A DNA stretch of 64,000 bases from Streptomyces sp. RKAG293 (GTDB lineage: Bacteria > Actinomycetota > Actinomycetes > Streptomycetales > Streptomycetaceae): positions 4,594,501 to 4,658,500 of the forward strand of contig NZ_JAJOZB010000001.1 in assembly GCF_023701745.1 (NCBI RefSeq), in the 5' to 3' direction. Below the pieces are notes generated by a model that saw only the letters and a program-made list of their open reading frames with translations, was not told the origin of the DNA and did no database searches. Position numbers and translations under genes: made by a program. This document shows positions 8,627-19,267 of the stretch, piece after piece. How positions within the stretch are numbered: position 1 is the stretch's first letter; each line of letters begins with the position of its first letter.

Positions 8627-9727
8627 ATGACAGCAGCAGGGAACCACCAGGCGAGCCGGCCCATCGGACGCCGGCTCGAGCGGGCAGGCATCAGAGATGT
8701 CGCCGCTGCCGCCGGTGTCTCGATCACGACTGTCTCCGACGCACTCAACGGCAAGGGCCGACTGCCCGACGCCACCCGCCGCCATGTCCGGGAGGTCGCC
8801 GAACGGCTGGGTTACCGCCCGTCCGCGGCCGCCCGCACACTGCGCACCGGCCGATCGGGCTTAATCGGCCTGACGGTCACCACCTACGGCGAAGAACCGT
8901 TCACTTTTACCGAGTTCGCGTACTTCGCCGAAATGGCGAGAGCCGCGACCTCGGCCGCCCTCGCCCGGGGCTACGCCCTGGTCATCCTCCCCGCCTCCTC
9001 ACGCCATGACGTGTGGAGCAACGTCGCGCTCGACGGCACCGTGGTCATCGACCCCTCCGACCACGACCCCGTCGTCATGGAACTCGTCCGCCAGGGCGTT
9101 CCGGTGGTCAGCGACGGCCGGCCCGCCGGCAGCCTCCCCGTCCACGCCTGGGTCGACAACGACCACGAGGAAGCCGTCCTCGGCATCCTCGACCACCTCG
9201 CCGCCGCCGGAGCCCGCCGGATCGGCCTGCTCACCGGTACCAGCACCGACACCTACACCCGGCTGTCCACCACCGCGTACCTGCAATGGTGCGAGCGGGT
9301 GGGCCAGGAACCGGTCTACGAGTCCTACCCCGCGCACGACCCGTGCGCGGGCGCCGTCGCCGCCGACCGGCTGCTCGCCCGTCCCGACCGGCCCGACGCC
9401 GTCTACGGTCTCTTCGACCCCAACGGCACCGATCTGCTGGCCGCCGCCCGCCGCTACGGACTGCGGGTACCGGACGATCTGCTGCTGGTCTGCTGCAGCG
9501 AGAGCAGCGTCTACGCGAGCACCGAACCGCCGATCACCACGCTCTCCCTCAAACCGGGGAAGATCGGCACCGCGGTGGTGCAGCTCCTCATCGACGCCAT
9601 CGAAGGGGTGGGCGCCACCCATCCCGTCCAGCAGATCATGCAGACCGACCTCATCGTCCGCACCTCGTCCCAACGCCGTACCCACCGCACCACGGTCAGT
9701 CCCCCGCGCAGTCCGGCCGGGAGCTGA
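8627..9727 (+). CDS. LacI/GalR-family transcriptional regulator with a TTA codon
   Basis: A 366-aa LacI-family repressor. The HTH is IRDVAAAAGVSITTVSDALN at about residues 20-40, followed by LGYRPSAAARTLRTGRSGLI as hinge and a periplasmic-binding-protein-like sensor domain (VDNDHEEAVLGILDHL, RRIGLLTGTS). Such proteins bind an operator and release it on binding a sugar or related ligand; the ligand is unknown. Codon 79 (8861-8863) is TTA, which in Streptomyces needs the developmentally controlled bldA tRNA. TACTAT at 8612-8617 lies just before the ATG and no ribosome site is visible, so the mRNA may be leaderless. No sugar operon adjoins it. Confidence 0.85.
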   Translation: MTAAGNHQASRPIGRRLERAGIRDVAAAAGVSITTVSDALNGKGRLPDATRRHVREVAERLGYRPSAAARTLRTGRSGLIGLTVTTYGEEPFTFTEFAYFAEMARAATSAALARGYALVILPASSRHDVWSNVALDGTVVIDPSDHDPVVMELVRQGVPVVSDGRPAGSLPVHAWVDNDHEEAVLGILDHLAAAGARRIGLLTGTSTDTYTRLSTTAYLQWCERVGQEPVYESYPAHDPCAGAVAADRLLARPDRPDAVYGLFDPNGTDLLAAARRYGLRVPDDLLLVCCSESSVYASTEPPITTLSLKPGKIGTAVVQLLIDAIEGVGATHPVQQIMQTDLIVRTSSQRRTHRTTVSPPRSPAGS

Positions 9728-9779
9728 GGCCTGGCCCGGGAAACCCGCACCGCACCACCGCACACGAGCCGCCGGGGAG

Positions 9780-9815
9780 TCCGCGCGGGGATCCGGAACC
9801 GGAACCCCGCGCGGA
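9780..9815 (+). terminator. Hairpin terminator after the LacI-type gene
   Basis: Perfect 11-bp stem TCCGCGCGGGG / CCCCGCGCGGA (9780-9790 and 9805-9815) around a 14-nt loop, 52 nt after the stop codon. Confidence 0.55.
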
Positions 9816-10022
9816 AGTCAGCACCGGACTCCGTGCGGAAACCTGTTCAGGAGTCGGCACAGGAGTCCGAGCAGGAGCCCGAATCGGCCACCGGACCGCC
9901 CCAGGACGCCGATTTAGGGGGTGTTTGTCGGCACCGGCCGAAAACCCGGCACCCAGGTATGTCACACCACGACAGCGTCATTCCTATGATGGGCGGATGG
10001 CGGCGCGATGGTGGAGGGGTCG

Positions 10023-11252
10023 ATGACACAGGGGGCAGGTCACGGGCCCGTGCTCAAGGCGATGGTGAGCTGGCGTCCGGCAGGTCCGGACGCGGGTCCG
10101 GAGGCCGGACCGGAAGGCGGTCGGGAGACCGGTCAGGCAGCCACGCCCGGCAACGGGTCGTACGGGTTCGCCGAGGCTTCCGGCGCTCCCGTGATGCCAG
10201 GCACACCAGACGTTCTCGGTGCGCCCGGTACCGGTGCCGCGGGCGGTGCGGACGGGCCGGCAAGTGCGCCCGCGTCCTTCGCCGCGCCGGCGGCTCCGGC
10301 CCAGGCGCCCGCCGCCGCGCCCCCGGCCGGGTACGAGGCGACCCAGCTCGACACCCGCCTGGTGCCGGAGGACTACACCCCGACCGCACACGACCTCCCG
10401 GTGATAGCTCCCGTCGACGCGGACCAGCCCGGCCCGCTCTACGTCGTCGGCGATGTCCACGGGTACATCGACGAGCTGCGCACGGCGCTCCACGCCCAGG
10501 GCCTCATCGACGCCGAAGGCCACTGGTCGGCGGGCACCGCCCGGCTGTGGTTCCTCGGGGACTTCACCGACCGCGGCCCGGACGGCATCGGCGTCATCGA
10601 GCTCGTCATGCAGCTCTCCGCCGAGGCGGCCGCCGCGGGCGGCTACGCCAAGGCCATCATGGGCAACCACGAGCTGCTGCTGCTCGGCGCCCACCGCTTC
10701 GGCGACACCCCCGTCAACTCCACCGGCGGCACCGCGTCGTTCCTCGCCGCCTGGCGGCTCAACGGAGGCCAGCCCTCCGACATGGACCGGCTGGAGGACC
10801 GCCATCTGACGTGGATGTCCCGGCTGGACGCCGCGCACCTGACCGACGGTCATCTGCTGCTGCACTCCGACACCACGGCGTACCTCGACTACGGCACCAC
10901 CATCGACGCGATGAACGACGCCGTCACCGGCATCCTTCAGCGCGGCGACGCGGACGAGTGCTGGGACCTGTTCCGCAAGCTCACCAAGCGGTTCGCCTTC
11001 CGCGGCGACAACGGCCCGCAGGCCGCCCGGGAACTCCTCGACACCTACGGCGGCCACCAGGTCGTCCACGGCCACAGCCCCATCCCGTACCTGCTCGGCG
11101 AGGTCGGCGGCGAATACACCGCGGACGGGGAGGAACGCACCCCGGTCGTCAATGGCCCGATGGCATATGCCGAGAACTTGGCATTGGCAATGGACGGTGG
11201 CGTAACCATGGACGGCCGACTGCTCGTTGCCGAACTACCACCCCTTTCCTGA
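10023..11252 (+). CDS. PPP-family metallophosphoesterase (Ser/Thr phosphatase-like)
   Basis: A 409-aa protein. Residues 1-110 are low-complexity, rich in Pro, Ala and Gly. The catalytic domain carries all metal-binding motifs of the PPP/calcineurin superfamily: GDVHG, FLGDFTDRGPDG, IMGNHE, LLHSD and VVHGHSPI. It should hydrolyse phosphoesters with two metal ions; protein serine/threonine phosphatase or diadenosine tetraphosphatase activity are both possible. I chose the ATG at 10023 because GGAGGGG ends 3-5 nt upstream; another in-frame ATG lies at 10008. A hexamer TATGAT at 9985-9990 may be the -10 box. The neighbour downstream is a membrane protein of unknown role. Confidence 0.82.
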   Translation: MTQGAGHGPVLKAMVSWRPAGPDAGPEAGPEGGRETGQAATPGNGSYGFAEASGAPVMPGTPDVLGAPGTGAAGGADGPASAPASFAAPAAPAQAPAAAPPAGYEATQLDTRLVPEDYTPTAHDLPVIAPVDADQPGPLYVVGDVHGYIDELRTALHAQGLIDAEGHWSAGTARLWFLGDFTDRGPDGIGVIELVMQLSAEAAAAGGYAKAIMGNHELLLLGAHRFGDTPVNSTGGTASFLAAWRLNGGQPSDMDRLEDRHLTWMSRLDAAHLTDGHLLLHSDTTAYLDYGTTIDAMNDAVTGILQRGDADECWDLFRKLTKRFAFRGDNGPQAARELLDTYGGHQVVHGHSPIPYLLGEVGGEYTADGEERTPVVNGPMAYAENLALAMDGGVTMDGRLLVAELPPLS

Positions 11253-11395
11253 TCGGCAGATTTCCGGGAAGCACTCTGTCACCCCCTCATCCCGCGCTCT
11301 ACCATCGCTATATCCGTAAGGCACGCTCTCCTCCGCTTCACCGGCCGACCGGCTCCACTTACAGCGGGGAGGCACCGGAGACGGAGCATCGGGGG

Positions 11396-12292
11396 ATGCA
11401 CATGAACAGCGCTCCACACCTGCTCAACGAAGACCGCCCGGACTTCGAACGAGTCCTCGACGACGCACTGCACACCGCGGACACCGGGCACGACGAGCAC
11501 GGCGGGCACGAAGGCGTGCTCAACAGCGAACAGCTCCGCACCATGGCGCTCAGCGCCGCGGAGGTCATCTCCGCCTGCGCCGCACCGGAATACCAGCAGT
11601 ATCTGAAGGTCCGCGAGCAGATCCGCGAGGCCCTCGAGGAGTCCGAGATCATCCGCCGGACCGAGCCCGTGACGGCCGCGGACAACCGGGCGTTCAGCTA
11701 CGCCGCCATGGGCGTGGCCGACTCCGCGGGCTCCGGCGCCGGGCTGTTCGCCGTGGTCGCCGTGCTGACGCCCATCCTGGCGGGCACCGCCGCGCTGATC
11801 TTCCTGCTGATCGGCTACGTCCTGCACGCGATGACGCCGGAACCCGCCATCGCCGCACCGCTGCGCACCGCCGGCTGGCTCTTCGCGGGCGTCACCGGGT
11901 GCGGCATCCTGGTCGGGATGGTCGGCCTGCTCCTCACCGCCCTGCGCGACAGCGCGAGCGCCATCCATGACGACGATTCCGGCTCGCTCCCGCCCGAGGT
12001 CGCCGCCGCCCGCGAGGCGTGGCGGCGGGCACTGCGCGACCGCGGCGTCCTGCCCTTCCTCGCCGAAGCCAGAACGAACGCCGCGCTGGCGCCCCATCCG
12101 GACTTCGAGGCTCCGCGCCCCAACGGCACCCAGCCCTCGCGAATGCCCCGACTCGGCTATTCCCGCCCGGACTTCACCAGTCCCGGTCCCGAGGAATCCC
12201 CAGGACCCGGCCACCGATTCTCCAGCCCCGATTTCTCCAGCCCGGACTTTTCGAGCCCCGACTTCACGGGCCCGGACGAGGGTTCGAGATAG
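11396..12292 (+). CDS. Membrane protein of unknown function with SSPDF-repeat tail
   Basis: A 298-aa protein I cannot assign to a function. Residues 1-100 are soluble and acidic (HTADTGHDEHGGHEG, then a helical region). Two hydrophobic segments follow: GLFAVVAVLTPILAGTAALI and then GWLFAGVTGCGILVGMVGLL. The next 60 residues are charged (REAWRRALRDRG). The last 30 residues contain F-S-S-P-D repeated about four times (15-bp units, roughly 12220-12270). MH at 11396 and M at 11402 are alternative starts behind GGGGG. It follows the phosphoesterase by 143 bp on the same strand. Probably an inner-membrane anchor with a cytoplasmic disordered tail; role unknown. Confidence 0.75.
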   Translation: MHMNSAPHLLNEDRPDFERVLDDALHTADTGHDEHGGHEGVLNSEQLRTMALSAAEVISACAAPEYQQYLKVREQIREALEESEIIRRTEPVTAADNRAFSYAAMGVADSAGSGAGLFAVVAVLTPILAGTAALIFLLIGYVLHAMTPEPAIAAPLRTAGWLFAGVTGCGILVGMVGLLLTALRDSASAIHDDDSGSLPPEVAAAREAWRRALRDRGVLPFLAEARTNAALAPHPDFEAPRPNGTQPSRMPRLGYSRPDFTSPGPEESPGPGHRFSSPDFSSPDFSSPDFTGPDEGSR

Positions 12293-13007
12293 CGCACCAG
12301 GTTGTGCGTATGGGCGGAATGCGGAACTCCGCACCTATAGGGCGAATTTGGGGACATCCGCCCCCATGTGACGCATGAACACACCCACGGTGTACGCCGG
12401 AGGCGGCACGGCGTAGCCCGCCTCACCCCGGTGTCGACTGCGTCGGGCACCGGGCCAGGGCGGCGTTCCCCGGCTACGCGGACAGCGGAAGGACTCCGAA
12501 GCCGCAGGAGAATGCTGCGGCTCCGGGCCCAACTGGTTGAAACGTTAACGCAATGCCGCGGCCGGCCGACAAAGTCCAATCCGTGGACAACTCCGCCTTC
12601 GAGAGTGTTTCGAATGGGCGCGCTCCCAACGGGATTTCCCGCAGAACCGCAGGTCAGCGGCGCGCCATCACTCCAGCGGCATTCGATCGGAAGAGTGCAG
12701 AGGCGACGTTCCCATGCGCACGCGCATATGCCAGAAGCATACTTTGTCGTACTCTGCCCGACCACCGGGACGACGGGAGTCGAACGGCGTGGATCAGGCC
12801 CGACTCCATTGTGGGAGACGGCAATTGGCGTGGAACGAGTTACTCCGGACGACTGGTTTCGATACGAGTTGATGATGAGTAGGGTGTGACCCGCTGCCGA
12901 TGGATCTACGGAAGGTGCCTGGCTGAATTCAGAGGGTCTGGCTGAATTCAGCATGACCGGAATGTGCGTGTGCGGGTGGTGTCGTCTGCAGGATCTGGAG
13001 GGGGATA
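12293..13007. other. 715-bp intergenic region without a convincing gene
   Basis: Less GC-rich than its surroundings, with AT-containing patches around 12540-12880. Open frames here lack Streptomyces third-position GC bias and recognisable motifs. I see no tRNA fold or mobile-element end. The right end (12919-12951) holds a tandem palindromic repeat, and GGAGGGGG near 12998 is the ribosome site of the next gene. It probably contains the promoter and operator of that gene; the remainder is unexplained. Confidence 0.6.
12919..12951. repeat. Tandem direct repeat CTGGCTGAATTCAG, each with a palindrome; candidate operator
   Basis: CTGGCTGAATTCAG occurs at 12919-12932 and 12938-12951, 19 bp apart (about two helical turns). 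Each copy holds the palindrome CTGAATTCAG. It lies 57-89 bp before the start of the TTA-containing gene at 13008. Confidence 0.6.
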
Positions 13008-13964
13008 GTGGCTGCTGGCTCGTTCGAGGGGCAGTACGTGTGGCATCCGGCGGCCGATGATCGTCAGTTGGCCCGGGCCTGCATGGACGTGAAGGCCGGG
13101 CGGTACCTCGGCGCACACGAGATCCTGAGGGAGACCCGCGGGGATTTCGAAGTGCGGGCCCACCGGTCCCTCGTACTGGCCTCCGAGGCAGCGGATTCCG
13201 ACCTGGCCGAACGCTGGCTGGCCGAGGAACCCAGCGCCGAGTCCGCGCTGCTGTGGGCGCGGGTGGCGATGCTCCGGGCGTTACGGATGGCCGACGCCGG
13301 CGATCTCCGCGAGGGGGCGCTGGTCCGCATAGCGCAGGGCGCGTGCGAACGGGCCTCGGAGATGCTGCCCACCGACCCGACGCCCTGGGTGACCCAACTG
13401 GCGCTCACCCGGCTCCAGCGACCCCGCGACCCCGCGCCGCGCGGACTGCTGACCGAGCCGACCGGGCCCTGGTACCTGTTCGCCCACATCCTCCGGCTCG
13501 ACCCCTGGCACCGTGAGGCGCACCACCGGTTCCTGGCCTTCTTCTTCACCCGCAACGGCGGCTCGGCGAGCGCGCGATGGGACGTCGCCTCGTTCCTGAG
13601 CCACCGGGCACCGACCAACTCGCCCCTGCGGCTGCTGCCGCTGGTGGCGCTGGTCGAGGACTACGACCCCTCCGCGCTGCTGGCGGACCGCACCTGGGAA
13701 CAGCCCCAGTGGAAAGCGACCACGATGGGGATCTACACCCATTGGTTTCCCGAGACGGCCAAGTACCGGTTCACCCCGGTGCTCGACCTGGCTTATCTGG
13801 CGCATGCCCTGGTCATGGCGAAGCTGGAATTCGAGGCACGGGAAGTCCTCACGGCATCAGGACCCTATGCGTCCCGTATGCCCTGGAGTGCGTTCGGAGC
13901 GCCCGAGGAACAACTGACCAGGGCCAGAAAGCTGTGCGGACTGCCGATTCCGAGTGCCGCCTGA
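13008..13964 (+). CDS. Protein of unknown function with a TTA codon
   Basis: A 318-aa soluble protein that I do not recognise. It is helical, with TPR-like stretches (DVKAGRYLGAHEILRETRG, SLVLASEAADSDLAERWL, LARLL-type pairs) and a motif PWYLFAHILRLDPWHREAH followed by RFLAFFFT. No signal peptide or membrane segment is seen. The GTG start has GGAGGGGG at a good distance. Codon 92 (13281-13283) is TTA, so translation should depend on bldA tRNA and thus on development. A tandem palindromic repeat upstream suggests tight transcriptional control. It ends 67 bp before the permease, with no clear terminator between. Confidence 0.7.
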   Translation: MAAGSFEGQYVWHPAADDRQLARACMDVKAGRYLGAHEILRETRGDFEVRAHRSLVLASEAADSDLAERWLAEEPSAESALLWARVAMLRALRMADAGDLREGALVRIAQGACERASEMLPTDPTPWVTQLALTRLQRPRDPAPRGLLTEPTGPWYLFAHILRLDPWHREAHHRFLAFFFTRNGGSASARWDVASFLSHRAPTNSPLRLLPLVALVEDYDPSALLADRTWEQPQWKATTMGIYTHWFPETAKYRFTPVLDLAYLAHALVMAKLEFEAREVLTASGPYASRMPWSAFGAPEEQLTRARKLCGLPIPSAA

Positions 13965-14031
13965 CACCTCTGCCGCTCCACATCGCACGACGAAGTCCTC
14001 CCGTCCTCCATGTCTCAGAAAGGCTGCGGTT

Positions 14032-15576
14032 GTGACCGAGCACAGATCTCTTTCACACTCGAAAACTCTTCGACCTCCAGCGCCGGTCGCCACCCTCGAC
14101 GACGACGCGACGCTGCATGCCATGGGCTATCCGCGGAAACTTACCCGGCGATTTCGCGCGTTTGACAACTTCGCGATCTCTTTCACCATCATCAACATCA
14201 TCGCCGGTATCTTCTCCTCCTTCGGTTTCGGCATGGCGGCCGGCGGTCCGCGGATTCTCATATTCGGCTGGATAGGCGTGTCCATCATGGTGCTGTTCGT
14301 CGGCGCCTCGATGGGGGAGATCGCCTCCGCCTATCCGACCAGCGGCGCGCTGTACTTCTCCGCGGGCAAGCTCGCCAAGCGGCACCGCGGCGCCTGGTCC
14401 TGGTACACCGGCTGGCTGAACTTCGTCGGCCAGGTGGGCGGGACGGCCGCCACCGGCTACGCCGCCGCCACCTTCATCCAGGCCTTCATCGCGATGCAGT
14501 GGACCGACTACGAGGTGACGGCGCAGCGCACCGTGGGCATCACGGCGGTGATCCTGCTGCTGCAGGCGCTGGCCAACACCTACACGGTGCAGCTGATCGC
14601 CCTGCTGAACCGCATCTCCGTGTGGTGGCTGTTCATCGGCATGGTCGTGATCGTCGTCTGTCTGACCGTCATACCCGACCACCACCAGTCGGTTTCCTTC
14701 GTGACGCATTTCGAGAACAACACCGGCTTCTCCAACGGGATTTACGGCGCGATGCTCGGTCTGCTCGTCACGAGCTGGACCTTCACCGGCTTCGACGGCA
14801 GTTTCCACATGTCGGAAGAGACCGTGCAGGCGACGGTCAACGCGCCCAAGGGCATCATGCGGTCGATCGCCTACTCGGCGGGCATCGGCCTGATCCTCAT
14901 GCTCGCCCTGGTGTACGCGATTCGTGATTACGCGGCCGAGGCGAGCTCTGCCGCACCGCCGGTGCAGATTCTCATCGACGCGCTCGGCATGGGCACCGCC
15001 AAGCTGCTGCTGCTGATCGTGATCGGCGCCATGCTGTTCTGCGGCCTGGCCAACATGACCAGCAATACCCGGCAGATCTTCGCGTTCTCCCGTGACGGTG
15101 CGATGCCCGGCTCGCGTTGGTGGCATTCGGTGTCCCCGCGCACCCGTACGCCCGTCAAGGCGGTATGGCTCGCGGCGGCCTGCTCCATCATTCTGGTACT
15201 GCCCGGCTGGTGGTCCCACACCGCCTTCACCGCCATTGTCAGCGTCAATGTCGTCGGGCTGTTCCTCGCCTATGGCGTGCCCATCTTCCTGCGGCTGCGC
15301 CTGGGTGACGAGTTCGAGTCCGGCCCCTGGAACCTCGGGCGCTACGGCAAGGTCGTCGGAACGGTCGCCGTGACCTGGATCGTCCTCAGCAGCGTGCTGT
15401 TCATGCTGCCCCAGGTCTCCCCGATCACCACGACCTCGTTCAACTACGCCCCGATCGCCCTGGGTGTGGTGCTGCTCATCGCCACCGTCTGGTGGTTCGC
15501 CACCGCGCGGAAGCGCTTCCAGGGACCGGTCAGCTACGGCCGCCCCGATGAAGTGGCCGCCATGGACCTGATCTGA
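14032..15576 (+). CDS. APC-superfamily amino acid/choline-type permease
   Basis: A 514-aa integral membrane protein with about 12 hydrophobic segments. MGYPRKLTRRFRAFDNFAIS then FTIINIIAGIFSSFGFG, the early SMGEIASAYPTSGALYFSAG and the late SFNYAPIALGVVLL are typical of the amino acid-choline transporter branch (fungal choline/GABA permeases and bacterial relatives). It likely imports an amino acid, GABA or related amine with protons; the substrate cannot be read from sequence. I chose the GTG at 14032 (VTEHRSLSH) because GAAAGG lies 9 nt upstream; the frame is open further upstream to 13954 but that would overlap the previous gene. A strong hairpin follows at 15634-15664. Confidence 0.88.
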   Translation: MTEHRSLSHSKTLRPPAPVATLDDDATLHAMGYPRKLTRRFRAFDNFAISFTIINIIAGIFSSFGFGMAAGGPRILIFGWIGVSIMVLFVGASMGEIASAYPTSGALYFSAGKLAKRHRGAWSWYTGWLNFVGQVGGTAATGYAAATFIQAFIAMQWTDYEVTAQRTVGITAVILLLQALANTYTVQLIALLNRISVWWLFIGMVVIVVCLTVIPDHHQSVSFVTHFENNTGFSNGIYGAMLGLLVTSWTFTGFDGSFHMSEETVQATVNAPKGIMRSIAYSAGIGLILMLALVYAIRDYAAEASSAAPPVQILIDALGMGTAKLLLLIVIGAMLFCGLANMTSNTRQIFAFSRDGAMPGSRWWHSVSPRTRTPVKAVWLAAACSIILVLPGWWSHTAFTAIVSVNVVGLFLAYGVPIFLRLRLGDEFESGPWNLGRYGKVVGTVAVTWIVLSSVLFMLPQVSPITTTSFNYAPIALGVVLLIATVWWFATARKRFQGPVSYGRPDEVAAMDLI

Positions 15577-15633
15577 CCCGGCGGTACCCGATCGGCCCGA
15601 AGCACCTGAACGGCCCGAACACAGTGCACCGCA

Positions 15634-15664
15634 GAGGTCCCGGTGGGATTCCCACCGGGACCTC
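15634..15664 (+). terminator. Strong hairpin after the permease gene
   Basis: Perfect 14-bp stem GAGGTCCCGGTGGG / CCCACCGGGACCTC with loop ATT, 58 nt after the permease stop. Confidence 0.65.
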
Positions 15665-15668
15665 ACGC

Positions 15669-15797
15669 ATGCGCGGCCCGGACCCCCACCACCCGGAACA
15701 CCGGCAGGCCGGGCAGCCGGCCCCGATGCTCTGGACGTACATCGGTGACATCGACAACGGGGAACGCTGCATCCAGAAGAAGGAGACCGGACGATGA
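15669..15797 (+). CDS. Possible 42-aa small protein
   Basis: The frame starts at the ATG 5 nt after the hairpin and reads MRGPDPHHPEHRQAGQPAPM then LWTYIGDIDNGERCIQKKETGR to a TGA at 15795-15797. The C-terminal half looks protein-like and the stop abuts a second terminator hairpin, but the first half is biased and no ribosome site is visible. A shorter start at the second Met is possible. Function unknown. Confidence 0.35.
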   Translation: MRGPDPHHPEHRQAGQPAPMLWTYIGDIDNGERCIQKKETGR

Positions 15798-15831
15798 GCG
15801 GCGGAGGCCAGGACGGGAGCCTCCGCCGCTC
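15796..15831. terminator. Bidirectional hairpin between the small ORF and thiC
   Basis: Perfect 13-bp stem GAGCGGCGGAGGC / GCCTCCGCCGCTC (15796-15808 and 15819-15831). It lies 18 bp beyond the thiC stop, so it can end transcription from both sides. Confidence 0.65.
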
Positions 15832-15849
15832 ACCACGGACCGCGAGCGG

Positions 15850-17764
<1,915 letters not shown>

Positions 17765-17834
17765 ATTGCAAAGGTGCCCCCACGGTAGCGGGTGCGGACG
17801 AACGCACACCAGGGGGTCTTGCGATGATCGGCCC

Positions 17835-19205
17835 GTGGACACCCCCCAGGCGTCGCCGCACGCGCACTCGCACACCCACGGTCACGGTCCGGTGCCGCCG
17901 GTCTCGAAGCACCTCCGCAAGGTCATCGCGGTGGTTCTGGTCCCCTTCGCCGCAGCGGTGCTCGCCGGGCTGATCGTGCTGTGGCCGGGTGGAGTGCCCC
18001 CGCACGCGCGCACCGGGGTCGGTTTCGACCAGCAGACACAGCAGGCGCGGGTCACCAGGATCGACGACGTCGACTGCGCCGAGGCGAACACACAGTCACC
18101 GGCGCAGTCCACACCCGGCGCCGCCGCCTCCCCGCCGGAACGCTGCGAGAAGGCGACCATCGAGGTCACCACGGGCAAGGACCAGGGCCGGACGTTCACC
18201 GAGATCGTGCACCCCGACCAGACCCGCCGCTACACGGCGGGCCAGGGCGTGGTGGTGGCGTACGCACCCGACGCTCCGAAGGAGCTGCAGTACGCGGTGA
18301 CCGATGTCGACCGCGGCTTCCCGCTCGCGCTGCTGGCCGGGATCTTCGCCCTCGCGGTGATCGCCGTCGGCAGGATGCGCGGTCTGATGGCGCTGATCGC
18401 GCTGGTCATCAGCTTCGCGATCCTGACGCTCTTCATCCTCCCGGCGATCCTGCACGGCCACGATCCGCTGCTGGTGGCGGTGATCGGCGGCAGCGCGATC
18501 ATGCTGATCGCGCTCTACATGTGCCACGGACTCAACGCCCGTACGTCGGTGGCGGTGATCGGCACGCTGTGCTCGCTCTTCCTGATCGGGATCCTCGGCT
18601 CGGTCTTCATCTCCTGGGCCCACTTGACGGGCAACACCTCGGACGAGACCGGGCTGATCCACACCCTCTACCCCGGCATCGAGATCAAGGGCCTGCTGCT
18701 GGCCGGCATCATCATCGGCTCGCTGGGCGTCCTGGACGATGTGACGGTCACCCAGACCTCGGCGGTGTGGGAGCTCAAGGACGCCGACCCCGGCGCGAGT
18801 TGGCGCAAGCTCTACGGAGCCGGCATGCGGATCGGCCGGGACCACATCGCGTCGGTGGTGAACACCCTGGTGATGGCGTACGCGGGTGCGGCGCTGCCGC
18901 TCCTGCTGCTGTTCTCGGTGGCGCGCAGCGGGGTGCTGCGGGTCGCCGGCAGCGAGCTGGTGGCGGAGGAGATCGTCCGGACGCTGGTCGGCAGCATCGG
19001 CCTGGTCGCGTCGGTTCCCCTGACGACGCTGCTGGCGGCGCTCGTTGTCAGTGCCGACCGGCACAATACGAGGACAAGCGTTACGAAGACGGACGGACCG
19101 AAGACGGACGGACCGAGGGCGGGGGAACCGAGGGCGGGCGGACCGAGCGCGGGGGACACTCTCCCCGCGAGGACCGGCGGCGGTCACCGGCGCCGGGGGA
19201 AGTAG
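17835..19205 (+). CDS. YibE/F-family integral membrane protein
   Basis: A 456-aa protein with a His-rich N-terminus (HAHSHTHGHG), one membrane anchor (VIAVVLVPFAAAVLAGLIVL), an extracytoplasmic segment of about 110 residues, and about seven further membrane segments (LALLAGIFALAVIAVGRMRG, then ALIALVISFAILTLFILPAI). The repeated pattern GLLLAGIIIGSLGVLDDVT is typical of YibE/F proteins, whose function is not established. The GTG at 17835 has no ribosome site and GATGAT lies 6 nt upstream, so it may be leaderless. The C-terminal tail carries short repeats (KTDGP, RAGEP, RAGGP). Divergent from thiC. Confidence 0.8.
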   Translation: MDTPQASPHAHSHTHGHGPVPPVSKHLRKVIAVVLVPFAAAVLAGLIVLWPGGVPPHARTGVGFDQQTQQARVTRIDDVDCAEANTQSPAQSTPGAAASPPERCEKATIEVTTGKDQGRTFTEIVHPDQTRRYTAGQGVVVAYAPDAPKELQYAVTDVDRGFPLALLAGIFALAVIAVGRMRGLMALIALVISFAILTLFILPAILHGHDPLLVAVIGGSAIMLIALYMCHGLNARTSVAVIGTLCSLFLIGILGSVFISWAHLTGNTSDETGLIHTLYPGIEIKGLLLAGIIIGSLGVLDDVTVTQTSAVWELKDADPGASWRKLYGAGMRIGRDHIASVVNTLVMAYAGAALPLLLLFSVARSGVLRVAGSELVAEEIVRTLVGSIGLVASVPLTTLLAALVVSADRHNTRTSVTKTDGPKTDGPRAGEPRAGGPSAGDTLPARTGGGHRRRGK

Positions 19206-19267
19206 CGGCAGGCCGTACTCGCGGGGGCGGGTGGCGGCGGCGGGTTGTGACGGGGAACGGGGGGACG

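Noticed and set aside
12368-12889. 173-codon open frame in the 12.3-13.0 kb gap
   Set aside because: Third-position GC is not raised, Arg-rich text, no ribosome site and no recognisable motif.
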